A stretch of 64,000 nt of DNA from Strigops habroptila (Eukaryota > Chordata > Aves > Psittaciformes > Psittacidae): contig NC_044283.2 of the NCBI RefSeq assembly GCF_004027225.2, positions 31,146,707-31,210,706 of the forward strand, in the 5' to 3' direction. The first letter of the stretch is position 1; each line of letters starts with the position of its first letter. Below are positions 1 through 12,574 of the stretch, piece after piece. The notes beneath the pieces were generated by a model, which worked only from the letters and a program-made list of their open reading frames with translations, had not been told where the DNA came from and made no database searches. Both the position numbers and the translations under genes were made by a program.

Positions 1-3000
1 GGAAAACCTGAACAAAAAAAAAGTTAAAAAAAACCCAAAGATCAAAAATATATCTTTTGATTATTTTTCTTTTACTATCAGATCTCTTCTGCTGATTTGA
101 ATAGGTTACCTAGGAGAAACAATGTATAGAAGTCTGTTTCAGATCTCTGATAGGAAATCCCCACTGCAGCAATATATATTATATTTGTGGCAGGCAATTG
201 GCAAGCTACCTTGATCATGATAGTCCCTGGCTGACAATCACACAAAAGTGAGACCAGAAAGTATATCTTAAATATTTCAGCACTTGGATTTTCCTAACTA
301 CTCCTTTCAAGTACTTTATGAACAACGTGTATATAGATCAAAACATGCTAATTTCATCATTGCTGGCCAGCATCATAAAAGAATCATAAGAAAGCATATG
401 GGCACACTCACCAACTTTTTAAGCAACCAAATCTTTCATAAAACTATTGAAGTTTCTTCATAAGATAAAAGTTTGCTGTTTTGAAACAATAGTATCTCTT
501 TTTATAATACGAAAACATATGCAAGTGCTATATGTCATTCATTATCTGTCACCTTTTCATTGAAAATGCTGTCAAGGGGCTGCCTAAATGTAAAAGTAGC
601 AAGGGCTAGTACACTGCACTGCCAAGACAGGTTTGGGTTTTGACCCCGAATACACTGCCTAATTCCCCAAATCAACAAGAAAAAAAAATATCAAAAAAGC
701 ATATGCAATACCTGATTATGAGATTATACCTTATTTTTAATCTCTTGCACAATCTTTGAAGGAGCATTGAGGAGCTGCAAGTGATCTGTTCTCAGAGATG
801 CGCAGAGGTAGGAAATCCATCCTAAAGAGTAACCTGAAGAAGGGAGAGGAGGGAAGAGCATTAAGAAAATACAGATTCACCACATTAAAAACGCCAACAA
901 AGCAGACAGAAAGTCTTAAGGAAAACTGCTAATAACCTAGAATTAGATGACTTGGGCTTTTCAGAGGGTATGTGCTGTGAATAAAACCCACAGAAACGTC
1001 TACATTTTTCTTATTGCAGTTGTTTGCCTAGCACCAGCATCAGAATGAAGAATATTTTAGCATTCTTCATTTAGTATAAAGAATACTTTACATAGTTAAA
1101 ATTAGCAGACACATTCCTAGATAAAAGAATTTATCTCCTCATTACAGTAAACTTGAGGAGTTAACTGAGGTTATAAGCCACAAAACTAGAACCACTACAG
1201 AAATGCAGGTATCTTGGGCCCAAGTTTTAGTAATAAATCAAATGCAATATGGCACTTTCAATGGTACTTGAATACAAACCTGAGACATTTCTGGTCACAT
1301 CAGACAATTTCATACTGCACCTTACAGTGCTCAGCAATCACTAAGCACGAAACTTACCCTAGGAGACTTTATGATTTTGGAATAGGTATGCATGACACCA
1401 TGACCTAAAAGATTAAGTGTGACTGACTAGATACCATGCCACACACAGGTTTAGGGTTTAGTGTTCGTCAGTTTCTAGTTTATACATAAAGATTATAGCA
1501 TAGAATTAAGTGCATTTGGTGACTGTTAAGTACTGAATTCTAGCTCACTACAGAAAGTTTGGACAAAGCAATCTTCTCACAGCAAAAATCTACTGCCAGT
1601 TTATTCAAAGAGGAATAAAACTGTAGCAAGAGCAGGTATTCTTTTGGATTAGCTGGAAAAAGATTAGTAAGAAAAAAACATGTATCCAGATCCCTACACT
1701 AAATTATAGGAGGTAGCTAAAGTGGTTTCTATAAAAAATAAAAAATAAAAAGGAAAAAGAGAGAAGTCTCTGATCTATGTTAAGAGCTACAGATCTGAAA
1801 GTTTGACTGGAGGGCCAGCAACACAGCATAGCTTTGTAGAACCATGTCAAGGAGTTTCCTGAACAGGAAAAGCTACCATCTGACATTTTAAAAATCAAAC
1901 CCTGTTCTAAATCATATCTGGAATAGAGTAGCCTACAAACAGGTATCTGTATCTTCGTGTTAAAAGTTACCAAATGTGTAGACCATTTTAATAGGCCCAT
2001 TCTGCAGCAGGTGAAATCTCCTGACAAATTTGCATAGTTGCATGTGTTGTAAGACTTTTCTGCACTTGTTTAGCTTGATAATTTATTAGAGATATTGTCC
2101 CCTTATAGGTGTTGAAATTAAGATTTAAAGACTTTAATAGGTAGTCCCAAGTTTGAATAGCTGGAGGAAAAGGCAGAACAACAAGCATAATGCAGTTCTG
2201 ACTTTTCATGCTGTCATTGGATTATGCTACTTTTCAGAAAGTGTAGATGGCCAAAGTGGTGCCAAGTCTAAGAGATGAAGACACAGTCTTTGTTCAGCTG
2301 AAAAGAAAAAGAGCTTCTGGCTGGAGTTCAAAACTTAATAATGCACCTGATCAGTAGGCTCTCTAGTAAGGAAGACTTACAAGTTGTGAAGATCATCTTG
2401 GAGTTTGCAAAAAGTCCTGAGAATATTCCCCTTCCTATCATTTCATGACAAGTTCCCACCATGTTCATGACAAGTTCCAGCCAACTGGCTTCCACCCATA
2501 CTTCTACTAGAAAAAGAAATTATATTTTTCTGGCTCAAGCAAAATAGGAGACATAGAATTAGCATTATAAGGATATTAATGACTTCATAGTTAATATTAT
2601 TTTATGCTCCTACCTAGAAGCTTCAGCACGATAAGGGTCAACTGTTAAAACTCCAGTTGCCTATTGCCATCTTCTGATACTCTCAGCCATGTACAGATGA
2701 AACCACCCTAAGCCAAATCTAACCATGAGACCCATATTCATGTCTCTGGCACCTTCCAGCCGCTGGAATTAGAGATGGATGGTAGATCTCACATGAATAA
2801 TAAAAAGACAGATATGTTCCCTGAAACACTGAGACTATTACTGCCAGGAACAAAGGAAACGCTTGTAATTTGAAAAGCGTCTTCCATAAGTATATGCTAG
2901 TGTAGATACGTATATATAAAAGATGACATTTGGGAGACAAATGTGACTTAACTTGAGCTCTGTTCATAAATCAAGTAACACTCATTACTTGAAGATATCC

Positions 3001-6000
3001 ATGACAGTGGTTTGTGATATTTTAAGTGTGAATAAAGCATGATTCAATTTTCCTATAATTAGAAAAAATATATAAACCAGGACTTTACCACAGAAAGATT
3101 TTTATTAAGCTCGCTTTCAGTAGACTACCTTTCTAACACTCTTACTCCTTTCCCTGTGAATTGCATTTACTGGTGATTTTCTATAATAAGAGAACACCAA
3201 GACCATTTTGGATGTGTTCGAATTATAGAGCGCTACTGTCACCACTGTGTTAATTCAGTATTTTCTCTTTTTCCTGAACTTCCAGAATGGTTCTAGTGTC
3301 TGATCATGTTGCAGATGAAACAGTTATTTTGGCAAGGTGCCAACCAGTTTCTGTTTGAAACTTAATCTCTCTCCAACTGGCAACAGAAGTAACTGTTTGA
3401 CCTCTTCCCTGTTCAGGGTTTTTTTCTCCCTATTTGCACACAACTTATTCATAAAGATGTCATGGTTAAGTATGTTCCACCTGAGAAGCTTTTACACCTT
3501 TATGCCCATGAATCTCTGACTGTTAAGAACCCATACAGAATTGCCAAAAGTGCTGCAAAACTTTGTATCAAAAACTAGCTAAAACTAGTGCCATAAACCA
3601 AACTTTCCTGATTAACATTTTGATAGGACATAACAACTGCAGAATGTTCTCTTTCTGTCTCTAGCAATATACTTATTGCCTTGTACTGAGACAAGAACAT
3701 GTATATCCAGACATACTCTGACACTAAGTAAACTAACAGCAATGATTTCACCACAACACCTGAATATACCACAGCAAAGTAAATTGTTTTAAGAGAAATG
3801 TCTGATAGAGTGCAGATTGATGCAGACATCCAGGAAGTGTAGAATTCCACCCTCATATTATTCAATGTTGTGAAATGTTTACTTCTCTTTTCTGCCTCAT
3901 AAAATGAAATGATCCAGAGGAGAATTGACTAATCTTAGGTCCTAATCTTAGCCAGGATTCTACAATGAATGCCCAAAATATAAGCCTGTCTTATTCTTAC
4001 TCTCTTCCCCATGCAGTAGAGGTGTGGTATGGTCTGATCCCATGCAGCTATTGTTATGTTCATATAACTTCAATCTTCAAATGGTTGCACTACCAAAAAA
4101 CCCTATCAAATAACTGCACAGAATTTAACAGCAGTGAAGTCAATATTTTTTTCTCTCTCATGAAAAGCAAAATGTTCAAATGCAGAGAAGATTTACAAAA
4201 GGCCTCCTTTCTGATAGCATCTCCATGCAGTATAGAGCAAAACTTAAGCATCTTAACCACAGTGTTCTCGGTATTTATGACCCAGGCTTTGTCCAGTACA
4301 TTAAGGCAATAGTGAAGATGCATTTATGGTGTATAAAAACTGCCCTAGCTCTGTTTAGCTCTTTGCTGTACAGAAAAAGGAGCAAGGCAAACCTAATGGT
4401 TTGCAATGGTATAACTGGAGACATGGTACAGTGGTACTAGTATGATTACATAAACTGAAAAAAAAAAAAAAAATTAATAATCACACCCATAGCTCATATG
4501 GCTGCTGGTAAAGACCTATGTTTAAGTAAAACTTCACAAAGTTACTGAAGCATAATTGGATGGCTAGGAAAAGGAGTTAACAAAGCACATCAAGAAATTA
4601 AAATAGCTGGAAATGAAAGCTGATATTAAAATGTACTTGTTGAATGACTCTCACATGTCTGAAGTTAATTCTGCACAATCCTGGAGTGCTACTAGAGTGC
4701 ATGGCCATACCAGTGATTTGAGCATGAAGGATAACATCAATAAGCTTATGACAGACAACCAGAAGACATAGACAGGACCAAACTGCTCCATGCAAACACA
4801 AATGGTTCAGACCAATGAAAGGACTATGTGCCTGTTAGACTAGCTGTCACTTTTTCTGATTATATCAGCTTGTCTAATAAAAAATACCCATTTCTAGAGG
4901 CACATGGGTTCTCCTATGTCCTATAACTATTACAGCTGGAAGACTTCCACAGAAGACAGTTAAAAATACTACCATCTGCATTCTGACCAAAAGCACAAAG
5001 ATTAATAAAAGTAACTATTTTACTTCAAATATGCTCAGAAGTCAAGGTTACCCCTGGATTTCAGAACATCTCCTGCATGGCCAATATATTATTTCTGACA
5101 CAAATTGGAAAAGAGAGTAGCAGAAAACAAAGCATGTGAAGAAATACAGAACTGGCATAGAAAACTCAATATCCAGCCAGCTCAGAGATCAAAGAGACAA
5201 GTTTTACAGCTACTAGGAGAATCAGTGAGAAGCAGAAAGTGGGGCTGCACCTTCTATACAAACTCCGTACCTACCTTGAATGGTTCTCCTTCCCCAGAAA
5301 AAAGGCACGGCAAAAATAAAGCAGCCAGTCATGCATTGTTTCAAGATGTGGCATTTTCTCTGCCTTCAGAGATTTCCCCTGAACTTCTTCATATTACAGC
5401 AGCTCCACAGCTTTCAGATTGATAGGTTATGCAAAATGTAATGAGTGATAAACTAGACCATTAATTCTAAACAAAACCAACCTCTCCCCCTCTATCCAAT
5501 TGGGCTTTCTGAAACCACACAAATAAAACAACCACTGACAACTGAGGTTATTAGTCTAATGACATCTGAAAAGAGCTATTTTGAGGTGTTGCTTTTGCAT
5601 CTGCCATTTTCAAACTAGAAAAACATTAACTGCATCTGAAGATCATGATGGACGGAATGTAACAGAGAGTAAAGAAATGCTGCAAGCAAAATGAAGAAAG
5701 AAAACACAGCATCTTTCTTCAATGGCAGTACATGAGAACTGACAAAGGAGGCTGTGGCAGATTTTCAATGCTCTGGGGGTTTTATACCGTTATTCATCAC
5801 CACCATACTTGCTCCATTACATTTTGTTCAAGGATTATTTACATATATCTAAAATGGGAATGGGGCAAGAAAATGACAATCACGTATTGCTGCTCTTCTT
5901 CATCTGTATGTTGGCTAGGTGTTTGGATACAGAAGTTTCAGCTGATTATTTACCACTTATCCCCAGTTACTGGTCTGGACTGTGTTGTATCTGTGAAAAA

Positions 6001-7299
6001 TAATGCACAATAATAATAACAAGAATTACAGCCCTTGTCATCTTCAAAGTACTTTTGAGATACTTGGATTAACAGTAAACTGCTAATCCAAAGAAAGATA
6101 ACTCTGTTATTGGTATGATTTAAACACTGTGTTTGCTGGAAATGAATGGAATTATGCCCTGAGCAGCAGCCACTGGTTTTCCACACAATTTATATGGAAT
6201 AAATTACTTTTTAACATGCAGAGGAAAAAAAATCTATTTAAAGCAAATGCTTTCATTCTCAGTCATTAATCTATTACTAATGTGACTCGGTGTCATCCAT
6301 AAAATCATTATTTCATGGTAAGTTGAAGTGCATTACAATAGTATTTTATTAAACTGCATTCAGTGCATAGTAGATCTTCCACTGCCTGTTTTGCAGAATA
6401 TTATAATGAAGCCTTTAACCTTTCTAAGTTGCATTTTGCTAGCCACAAAGTGCTGAAACACCTTTTTGTGTATCTGCATTTAATTTCTATTTGGCAGAGA
6501 GCAAAACGATTTTGTACACAGTCCATCAGTAATCTATGCTCATCCACTTGTCATTATAGATTGAAAGAAGTTCTGATATAGTAATGGCTCTAGCATGTTA
6601 TATACTGGAAAATGCCTTTTGTTAACACCTTGGTTTGATATAAATGATATGTATGCAGTACTTGAATCGTGTTCACAAACTGAACTCAAATGAGTTATCT
6701 TGAGCTGGAGCCCACTGGGAGCATTGGCACCTGAAACATGAGCACACCTCTGGTACAGTATAAATATTGCTGCCCTCTCCTGGACTGTCTTTCTTGCAGA
6801 CCTTTTCTCAGACCAACCTTTGCCATGGAGGTGGCAATCGCCTCCAGCTTCAGCAAGTTTAGGTCTAAATCACATAGGTTCTGTCATTAACCCTTAGTAT
6901 TCCTACAGAGGGCAGAGACTTCCCTGTTTGTTAGTCAATACGCAGATGAGTTTGTGCTTCATAATTGGCAGTCCTGAGTTACTGTAAAGTAAATCAGTGG
7001 GATCTACCTGTTGTATAGCTGTAACTAGCATATAGACATAGCTCATCTTTGTCCTGACAATCTTCACAAAAAAACTTATGCAGAGATTATTCCCTAGAGG
7101 AGGAACTAAGATAAGAAAGTAGCCTCCTTAGGCTCCTCTGCACTCAGCAGAGAAACAACCTTCACCCACAGAAGCTTTTCATTCAGCAATATCAGGAACT
7201 TCTTACTCTGATACTGTTTCCCCTTGAACATATTGATAGGGAATATAATAAAAATATATAGTGATGAGAATCCTACATTAAAATTTTAAGCAATTCAGA
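1..7299. other. Intergenic DNA downstream of FGF20, no gene recognised
   Basis: This AT-rich sequence has only short open frames, the longest 115 codons, which are not conserved-looking and have no splice structure I can defend. In human the next gene on this side is MSR1, but I find no MSR1-like exon here. A promoter-like TATA/Kozak pair near 6760-6890 is described separately. Short A runs near 4458 and 7342 are simple sequence. Confidence 0.7.
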
Positions 7300-8385
7300 G
7301 AATATTTATTTGTTTGTAAAGACAGTAGGAACCATTTGGCCAAAAAAAAAAAAAAAAAAATCCAGCATGCTGTGATTTGCATCAAGATTTCAAGAGCTAA
7401 GACTACTTTTTCTTTCAAGGTAACTGCAATACACTTCACAATTGTTGCAGGTTTGAAATATTACACACAGTGTGCTAAGAGACTCTCAATTTAAAAATGA
7501 CAGTAAACCAAATAAAGTGAAATAATCTTTAATTCCCTTTTTAAATGTGCATTGGAATTCAATACAAATCTGTAAGGCACTCTCATAGGCAAAAAAAAAA
7601 AATAAGAAAGTTAAACATTCTTTCAAAAAACAAAGACAGTCACAAGGCAATGGTATGTGCATAAAATATAACCTTATCTGTAACTGATAAACAGTGAAAT
7701 ATGAATGTTCAGGTTTTGGACGCATTGCAATGTAATGTCATTTCTGCCTCATGACACTACTCGAGTAAATATTGGCACTGTAAATGATTTCTCATTGGGG
7801 TTAGGGGCTTGTATTCTCTTCATATCCCAGTAAAAAATAAACTCTTTAATAAATAAATATATAAAATAAATATATGCTATCTGGAGATGTATAAATAGGT
7901 CCATCCTGAAAAAAAGTTCCAGCTCATACTATGATGCACCAACATCTAAGGTCCATTGCTAAAGTGGAGGCACTATAACTTCATATACAGTTCTTAGGAT
8001 TATTATTTTACAGTCCATTTATTTCTATTTCTTCCAGCTGTTGTCTCATCAGCATGATGCAGGTAGTTCTCTGCTAATTCATGGACTATAGGTAATCCAG
8101 ACAAATTTGCCAAGATTTTGTTATTTTAAAAAAAGTCACACTCCCAACTCCCCTCTGGTTACTGGCTACCAAACAGTTCAGCAGGTTTGACGGAGGCTGG
8201 TCCACTGCCAGCTTTAAGGCTTGTCTCCTAAATCCAAAGGTTATAAACCAGATGCTCGCCTATCACAAAGCAGCTTCTTCCAATCCATCATCTCAGACAT
8301 CTGGCAGGTTCCTCATGCTGGTATTGCCATGAAAGCAGAGGCAAGAGCTCCAGTATGGGTTTTTTTCCCTCAGTTGCCTCCCTCC
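7300..8385 (-). other. FGF20: Probable FGF20 3' UTR
   Basis: This is the minus-strand sequence directly after the FGF20 stop. AATAAA signals on the minus strand occur at 8023-8018 and 7310-7305; which one is used cannot be decided from sequence. Use of the distal one would include an AU-rich element at 7848-7856. The boundary given is inferred. Confidence 0.4.
7848..7856 (-). promoter_or_regulatory. AU-rich element nonamer in putative FGF20 3' UTR
   Basis: The minus strand reads TTATTTATT, matching the UUAUUUA(U/A)(U/A) destabilising nonamer, within a longer run of ATTTA-like repeats at about 7832-7876. It matters only if the FGF20 transcript extends past the first AATAAA. The region is also AT-rich low-complexity sequence, so a chance match is possible. 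Confidence 0.35.
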
Positions 8386-8631
8386 TTAGCTGTATCCTAA
8401 GACATCTTTGTACAGTTCTGGAACTCTTTCAGGATCCACGGGCCGAGGCAAGAAATGTGTGAACTTCTGGTGTCTTTTGGACCTTGCCCCATCTCTGGGA
8501 GTACCGTCTTTGTTAAGCGCTACGAAGTATCGTCGCCCCGAATCTCCATGTTTGTACACATTGGATGAGTAAGTGTTGTACCAGTTCTCTTCAAACTGTT
8601 CCCTAAAGATGCATTCAGAAGTTAGTTTCTC
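8386..8631 (-). CDS. FGF20: FGF20 coding exon 3 with stop codon
   Basis: This terminal coding exon encodes residues 139-219 and ends in TAA at 8388-8386. It starts [20 protein letters not shown], contains the heparin-contact region [15 protein letters not shown], and ends [10 protein letters not shown]. Asp and Ala in PRDGARS and Glu-Arg in DPERV match FGF20; FGF9 has PREGTRT and DPDKV at these places (from memory of the families). The acceptor is TTTTTGTAG. Confidence 0.97.
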   Translation of the reverse strand, partial: EKLTSECIFREQFEENWYNTYSSNVYKHGDSGRRYFVALNKDGTPRDGARSKRHQKFTHFLPRPVDPERVPELYKDVLGYS

Positions 8632-11600
8632 CTACAAAAAGAAACAGCAAAGAAAAATAAGTCAAGCTGTTGCAAGATATCATAACACACAAAAAAAAAA
8701 AGATAAAAACAAATGAAATGTTTTAGGCTTTGCGTGGCCTTACTGTTCATTTAACTGTCAATACATCAAACCTACAAGAAGAGCATGTAAACTCGACACT
8801 GAGTCTGGAAGCCTATTTTAATCTTAACTATTTTAAAAACCTGTACATATACAATTTTGATTTTAAACATGAACTAGATAACTCTCAACATCTCTCTAAG
8901 GTGGCATTATTTATGATTTAACTAAAATACCTGGCCTACCGGAACTGTATTACGTAGAGTTGTATCTACCATTCCAGAAATTAGATTCGGGGGAAGGACT
9001 CAAGCGCAACGTAGCATATCAGGAAGGTTGGAAGGTCCCTTCCAACCCAAACCATTCCGTGATTCTGTATTTCCATGTGTTCTTTGCAGTGTGCATCACT
9101 TCTCGCATTTTAAACCACAAACAAAGGAATTGGAGAGACAAGTATTTTATCTCAAGATGTTTTAAGACTTGAAAGGAGAAGAGTCTAAGATTTATTTCCC
9201 TGAGAGTACTGGAAAAAACAAAGATTACATTTTTACGGTCATATGTTGAAGTTATTCAATAGATACAAATCAAATGCTTCGTTATTCAATGAAAATATTC
9301 CAGTCAGGATCTACAGATACTGCCAGTACTCTTGCACCACTCCGATTTTTCAACAGTGGCACCTAACTTTGACATAAGGTATTGTCCATTTTTGCCCAGC
9401 ATTTGAAAGAATGCTTTTATGTTAAAAAACTGGTACCTGGAAGTACCACCTGCTGATTTGTAAAGGAGCATTAGGCTGTACATAAAGTAAATCAGGGAAT
9501 TATACTAATTGTTGTTAATTTGTTCCATAAATATCCTTTTAACTTTTTTCCAGTTGCATTCAATGTTTTTGATGATGGAGTATGCACTATGATACCCTGG
9601 TAGTATTGATAAAAAGACAATTAGATAGCAGGCAACTTAAATGCTGTTCGAATACCTGGTTTATCTATTTTTTGGTCATAATTTAAGAGGAGCATTTCTT
9701 TTTGGTTGTCTTCATCTAGGACAGAGAAACTTTTCTCATCAAGAATTTACTATCCAAGGGTATACTGTATGCTTTAAAAATGTATTATACATTTTAACAG
9801 GCAAAGATGTTAGTGTTTTGAAAGCTAAGATGACCTCAGCTAGATATTTGAGGGGGTTGCACAGTGCTAAGAAGTGAATCAAAACCTCAATATGTATAAG
9901 CTGATATGAAAGTGGTACTTACAGAGCCATAAAGTTCTCCCTTCTCATTCATTCCAAGGTAAAGGCCACTGTCCACGCCTCTAATACTGACCAGTCCCAC
10001 TGCCACACTGATGAATTCAAGGATACCTGGGGGGAAAAAAAAAAAAAAAAAGAGATTGCTTTAATTCAACCTGTAATCATACAATACGTAGCATCCAAAA
10101 CACAGCTGAAAACAAGTAGAAAATGTACATGTTATAATAAATGTGGCTTAGTTTCTCTGAAATTTCACATACTGCATTTGAACATTCACAGGAAAGCAGC
10201 TGAGAAGCCTCATCTAGGAACAAGAGCCCTACACCATTTAAGAACCTGTTTTTTTCTTAATGTTGGATATGCAAGGATTTTACTCAGCACTGACGCTAAA
10301 GCCTTCAGTACTATGCAGTTGGAATCTATATTGATTATACACTATTTGCTTAACTGCCTACTCAAACATTGGAAGATAGGTTTGAACTACCTGAATATAT
10401 ACTTTACTTTCTCTATAGCATTATCTTAAAAAAACACACCCATTATTAGATCATTTGAATGGAAATCAAAGTACAGATGGGAATTTTATATAGCAGAATC
10501 TACCCACAGGAAAAAAAACTATTTGCCAGACATCTTATCTAGCATATGGGCCCACACCTCTTGACACAACTTGCTGTCTTCAGTGCAGGCTTTTTATGAG
10601 CATGAAATATGCTGCTTATTTGCTAATGTTTGGGTTATAATAATATAAACACTGCATTTGCCCAAAAATGCAATATATATTAATAATATAAAGTATTCAC
10701 GAGATGAGGCACTATTTGAAGCCTGAATTTGGCAAGGGTATACTAACATATTTAACCAATTGATATGCACAGATTACAGTACATATAAAACATGAAAGAA
10801 AGGGAATGTGTGAACTGGCTTTTTGGAAGTTGTTAGCAGTATAAACAAAGCCTCAAAAAGAAGTTGTTCTAGAACCATACCTGAGATTCTGCTGTGCAGC
10901 ACCAAAACCACAAAACATTTTAAAAAATCGGAATCGAAGATAAGTGGTTTTAAGTGGTGCATTTGATAATGACATTTGTCTATTTGCTGTGTTTATAGTT
11001 ACTCTTTGTTATTCAGGACCACTTTTCACTCTCAGACAGATGGACTGTCTGGACTATACAACAATATAAAACGTTTTGAATTTTAATTGAGCTTTGCAGG
11101 TTTCTTATTCGTATTACCAAGCAATAAAGAAAATAAATCCTTTACAAAGAGTAAGCATTACAAACTCTGCTGCACGTAAATCATCCTAGTCTTCCAGATC
11201 CTGAAGCACAAAGTCCCATAAAAAGAGGTGGAGGTATTTTGTCTTTCTGGTATCATTTTCAAAGCCACCTTTTTTCAAACTCTAATAAGCAGGTGATTCA
11301 ACCCACAAAGCAACCACATCAGACAAACCTGCCGAGAATAGTGGTAGCATAAAGGAAGAACATTTCTAAAAAGCCCAGTAAATGTTTGATTTGAGGCTAA
11401 CTTTTTTTTTTTCTTTTCCTTTTAAAGCAAAGATTTATTTCATGTTTACATGCTGTAGGAAATCTTCCTTCTGAGAAGAACTGACTACTGCTCTTTTACT
11501 TCTGAAAACATCCATGTGTTATAAAAGCAATTAAGAGCCATTCCAGCAGATTGTTTTGACTATGGGGAGGACGATAGGAAACTCTTTAATCACCTTTTTA

Positions 11601-12383
11601 CGACTTCTAAATCAATACACACAAAAACTCACATGTACTTGACAACGGCAGGTTTGTTCAGATGTCCAGTTCCTACAACTACTACTTAGGATTTCCTCTT
11701 GTATCACAGGAAACATTTACATTTTGGAGTAGCTTCACCTCCTTTTGGTTTATTGACAGAGAAAGTTGACTGGGAAGCATGTTAAGGATTTGAGCAAAGA
11801 GGCATTTTAGGCCCTTCTGCTTCAACTTTCCGCCCTGCAAACCAAAGCAGTCTAACCCAGCCTAAAGGTCAGCATGCCGGAGCCCATGAGCTGTATTATT
11901 CTACGAAGACCCAAGGAGCTGCGATACAGACAGGGAACACCGAAAGAATCGGTCCGACTTTCGACTCTCCCCACTAAACCTGCAGCCGCGTTACCGCAGT
12001 GGCAGCCAACCAAGCAGCAGCGGAGCCCGGCAGGGGATGCACAGCCCCTCGCCCTACTGCAGCCCCAAGGTTCGATATCGCGCATCCCGCCGGTACCGGG
12101 AGCTCATCCCCCTGCCCAGCACCACCGGCCCCGCACCGCCTTCCCGGGAGCACGGGACACACATGCACACACGGACACGCGCAGGAGCACGCTCGCTGGG
12201 TGATGCGCGCTCTCGCGCAAGCCCGCGGGCTGAGCACGACCGAGGCCGTACCGCAGCCGCCTACCGAAGAGGCTGTGGTCCTGGCGGGTGCCGCGCACGC
12301 TGCCGTCGGGCAGGATCTGCAGGTGGAAGCCGGTGCGGCAGTACAGCTGCCGCCGCCGCAGGATGCCCTGCAAGTGCGCCAGG

Positions 12384-12414
<31 letters not shown>

Positions 12415-12574
12415 CCGCTGCGCCGCCGCGGGCCGCCCGCTCCGGCGGAGCCCGGCGGTCCCCGAGCAGTGCCGGGCGCTCCCCGGCGGGCGGGAGCAGG
12501 AAGTGGGCGCCCACCGGCTGCCCCAGGCCGTCCAGGCCGCCCAGGAAGCCCCCCACCTCGGCCAGCGGAGCCAT
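8386..12574 (-). CDS. FGF20: Fibroblast growth factor 20, complete, three coding exons
   Basis: This gene encodes a secreted paracrine growth factor of the FGF9/16/20 subfamily. From family knowledge it signals through FGF receptors with heparan sulfate and acts in ear, hair/feather, kidney and midbrain development. Coding exons are 12265-12574, 9923-10026 and 8386-8631, joined in phases 1 and 0, giving 219 residues (human protein 211). The N-terminus [14 protein letters not shown] is typical of FGF20. The beta-trefoil core starts near residue 65 with the [15 protein letters not shown] block; conserved cysteines are C79 and C145. There is no cleavable signal peptide, as expected for this subfamily; the hydrophobic [11 protein letters not shown] stretch (107-117) is where the uncleaved signal lies in FGF9. 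FGF20 rather than FGF9 is shown by [20 protein letters not shown] and [10 protein letters not shown] near the C-terminus. A 12-alanine tract (52-63) is absent from the human protein as I recall it. The start is the ATG at 12574; the frame stays open upstream but has no further ATG back to 12667. Confidence 0.97.
8632..9922 (-). other. FGF20: FGF20 intron 2
   Basis: This intron is 1.29 kb with GT-AG ends on the minus strand. It contains a short CR1 3'-end fragment at about 9023-9069 inserted antisense to FGF20. I see no other recognisable element. Confidence 0.9.
9023..9069 (+). mobile_element. CR1 LINE 3'-terminal fragment
   Basis: The stretch carries the typical avian CR1 end: AAGGTCCCTTCCAACCCAAA followed by an ACCATTC and GATTCTGT tail. 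Only about 50 bp are clear, as is common for 5'-truncated CR1 copies. Up to 50 bp further upstream may belong to it but are too diverged to call. Confidence 0.8.
9923..10026 (-). CDS. FGF20: FGF20 coding exon 2
   Basis: This 104-nt exon begins in phase 1 and ends in phase 0, which is the usual FGF middle-exon structure. It encodes the rest of Gly104 and residues 105-138, including [20 protein letters not shown] and the LYGS end. The donor is GTAAGT. The acceptor AG is preceded directly by C6 and T17, an unusually uniform homopolymeric pyrimidine tract. Confidence 0.96.
10027..12264 (-). other. FGF20: FGF20 intron 1
   Basis: This intron is 2.24 kb with a GTAGG donor and an AG acceptor on the minus strand. 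The part next to exon 1 is CpG island and the remainder is AT-rich. I see no transposon or RNA gene in it. Confidence 0.9.
12265..12574 (-). CDS. FGF20: FGF20 coding exon 1
   Basis: This exon encodes residues 1-103 plus the first base of Gly104. The donor reads TTC G|GTAGG. It holds the variable N-terminal region, the polyalanine run at residues 52-63 and the first strands of the trefoil ([20 protein letters not shown]). It lies inside a CpG island and is much richer in GC than the rest of the gene. Confidence 0.95.
12389..12415 (-). repeat. Coding (GCA)9 trinucleotide repeat encoding polyalanine
   Basis: Nine uninterrupted GCA codons on the minus strand lie in FGF20 exon 1. They are flanked by GCG, and by GCA GCG on the N-terminal side, giving 12 consecutive alanines. 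The pure repeat implies recent slippage and possible length polymorphism. Confidence 0.95.

Noticed and set aside
5105-5422. 105-codon open frame downstream of FGF20
   Set aside because: The composition is not absurd, but frames of this length occur by chance in a window this size. I find no domain, signal or splice partner, and it does not resemble MSR1.
7730-7760. miR-433 site in the FGF20 3' UTR, known from human
   Set aside because: Only a 6-base seed-type match (TCATGA on the minus strand) is present near 7750. That is too weak to claim.
8386-12574. Reading the FGF gene as FGF9 or FGF16
   Set aside because: The N-terminus, the PRDGARS and DPERV residues and linkage to MICU3 rather than MICU2 all favour FGF20.
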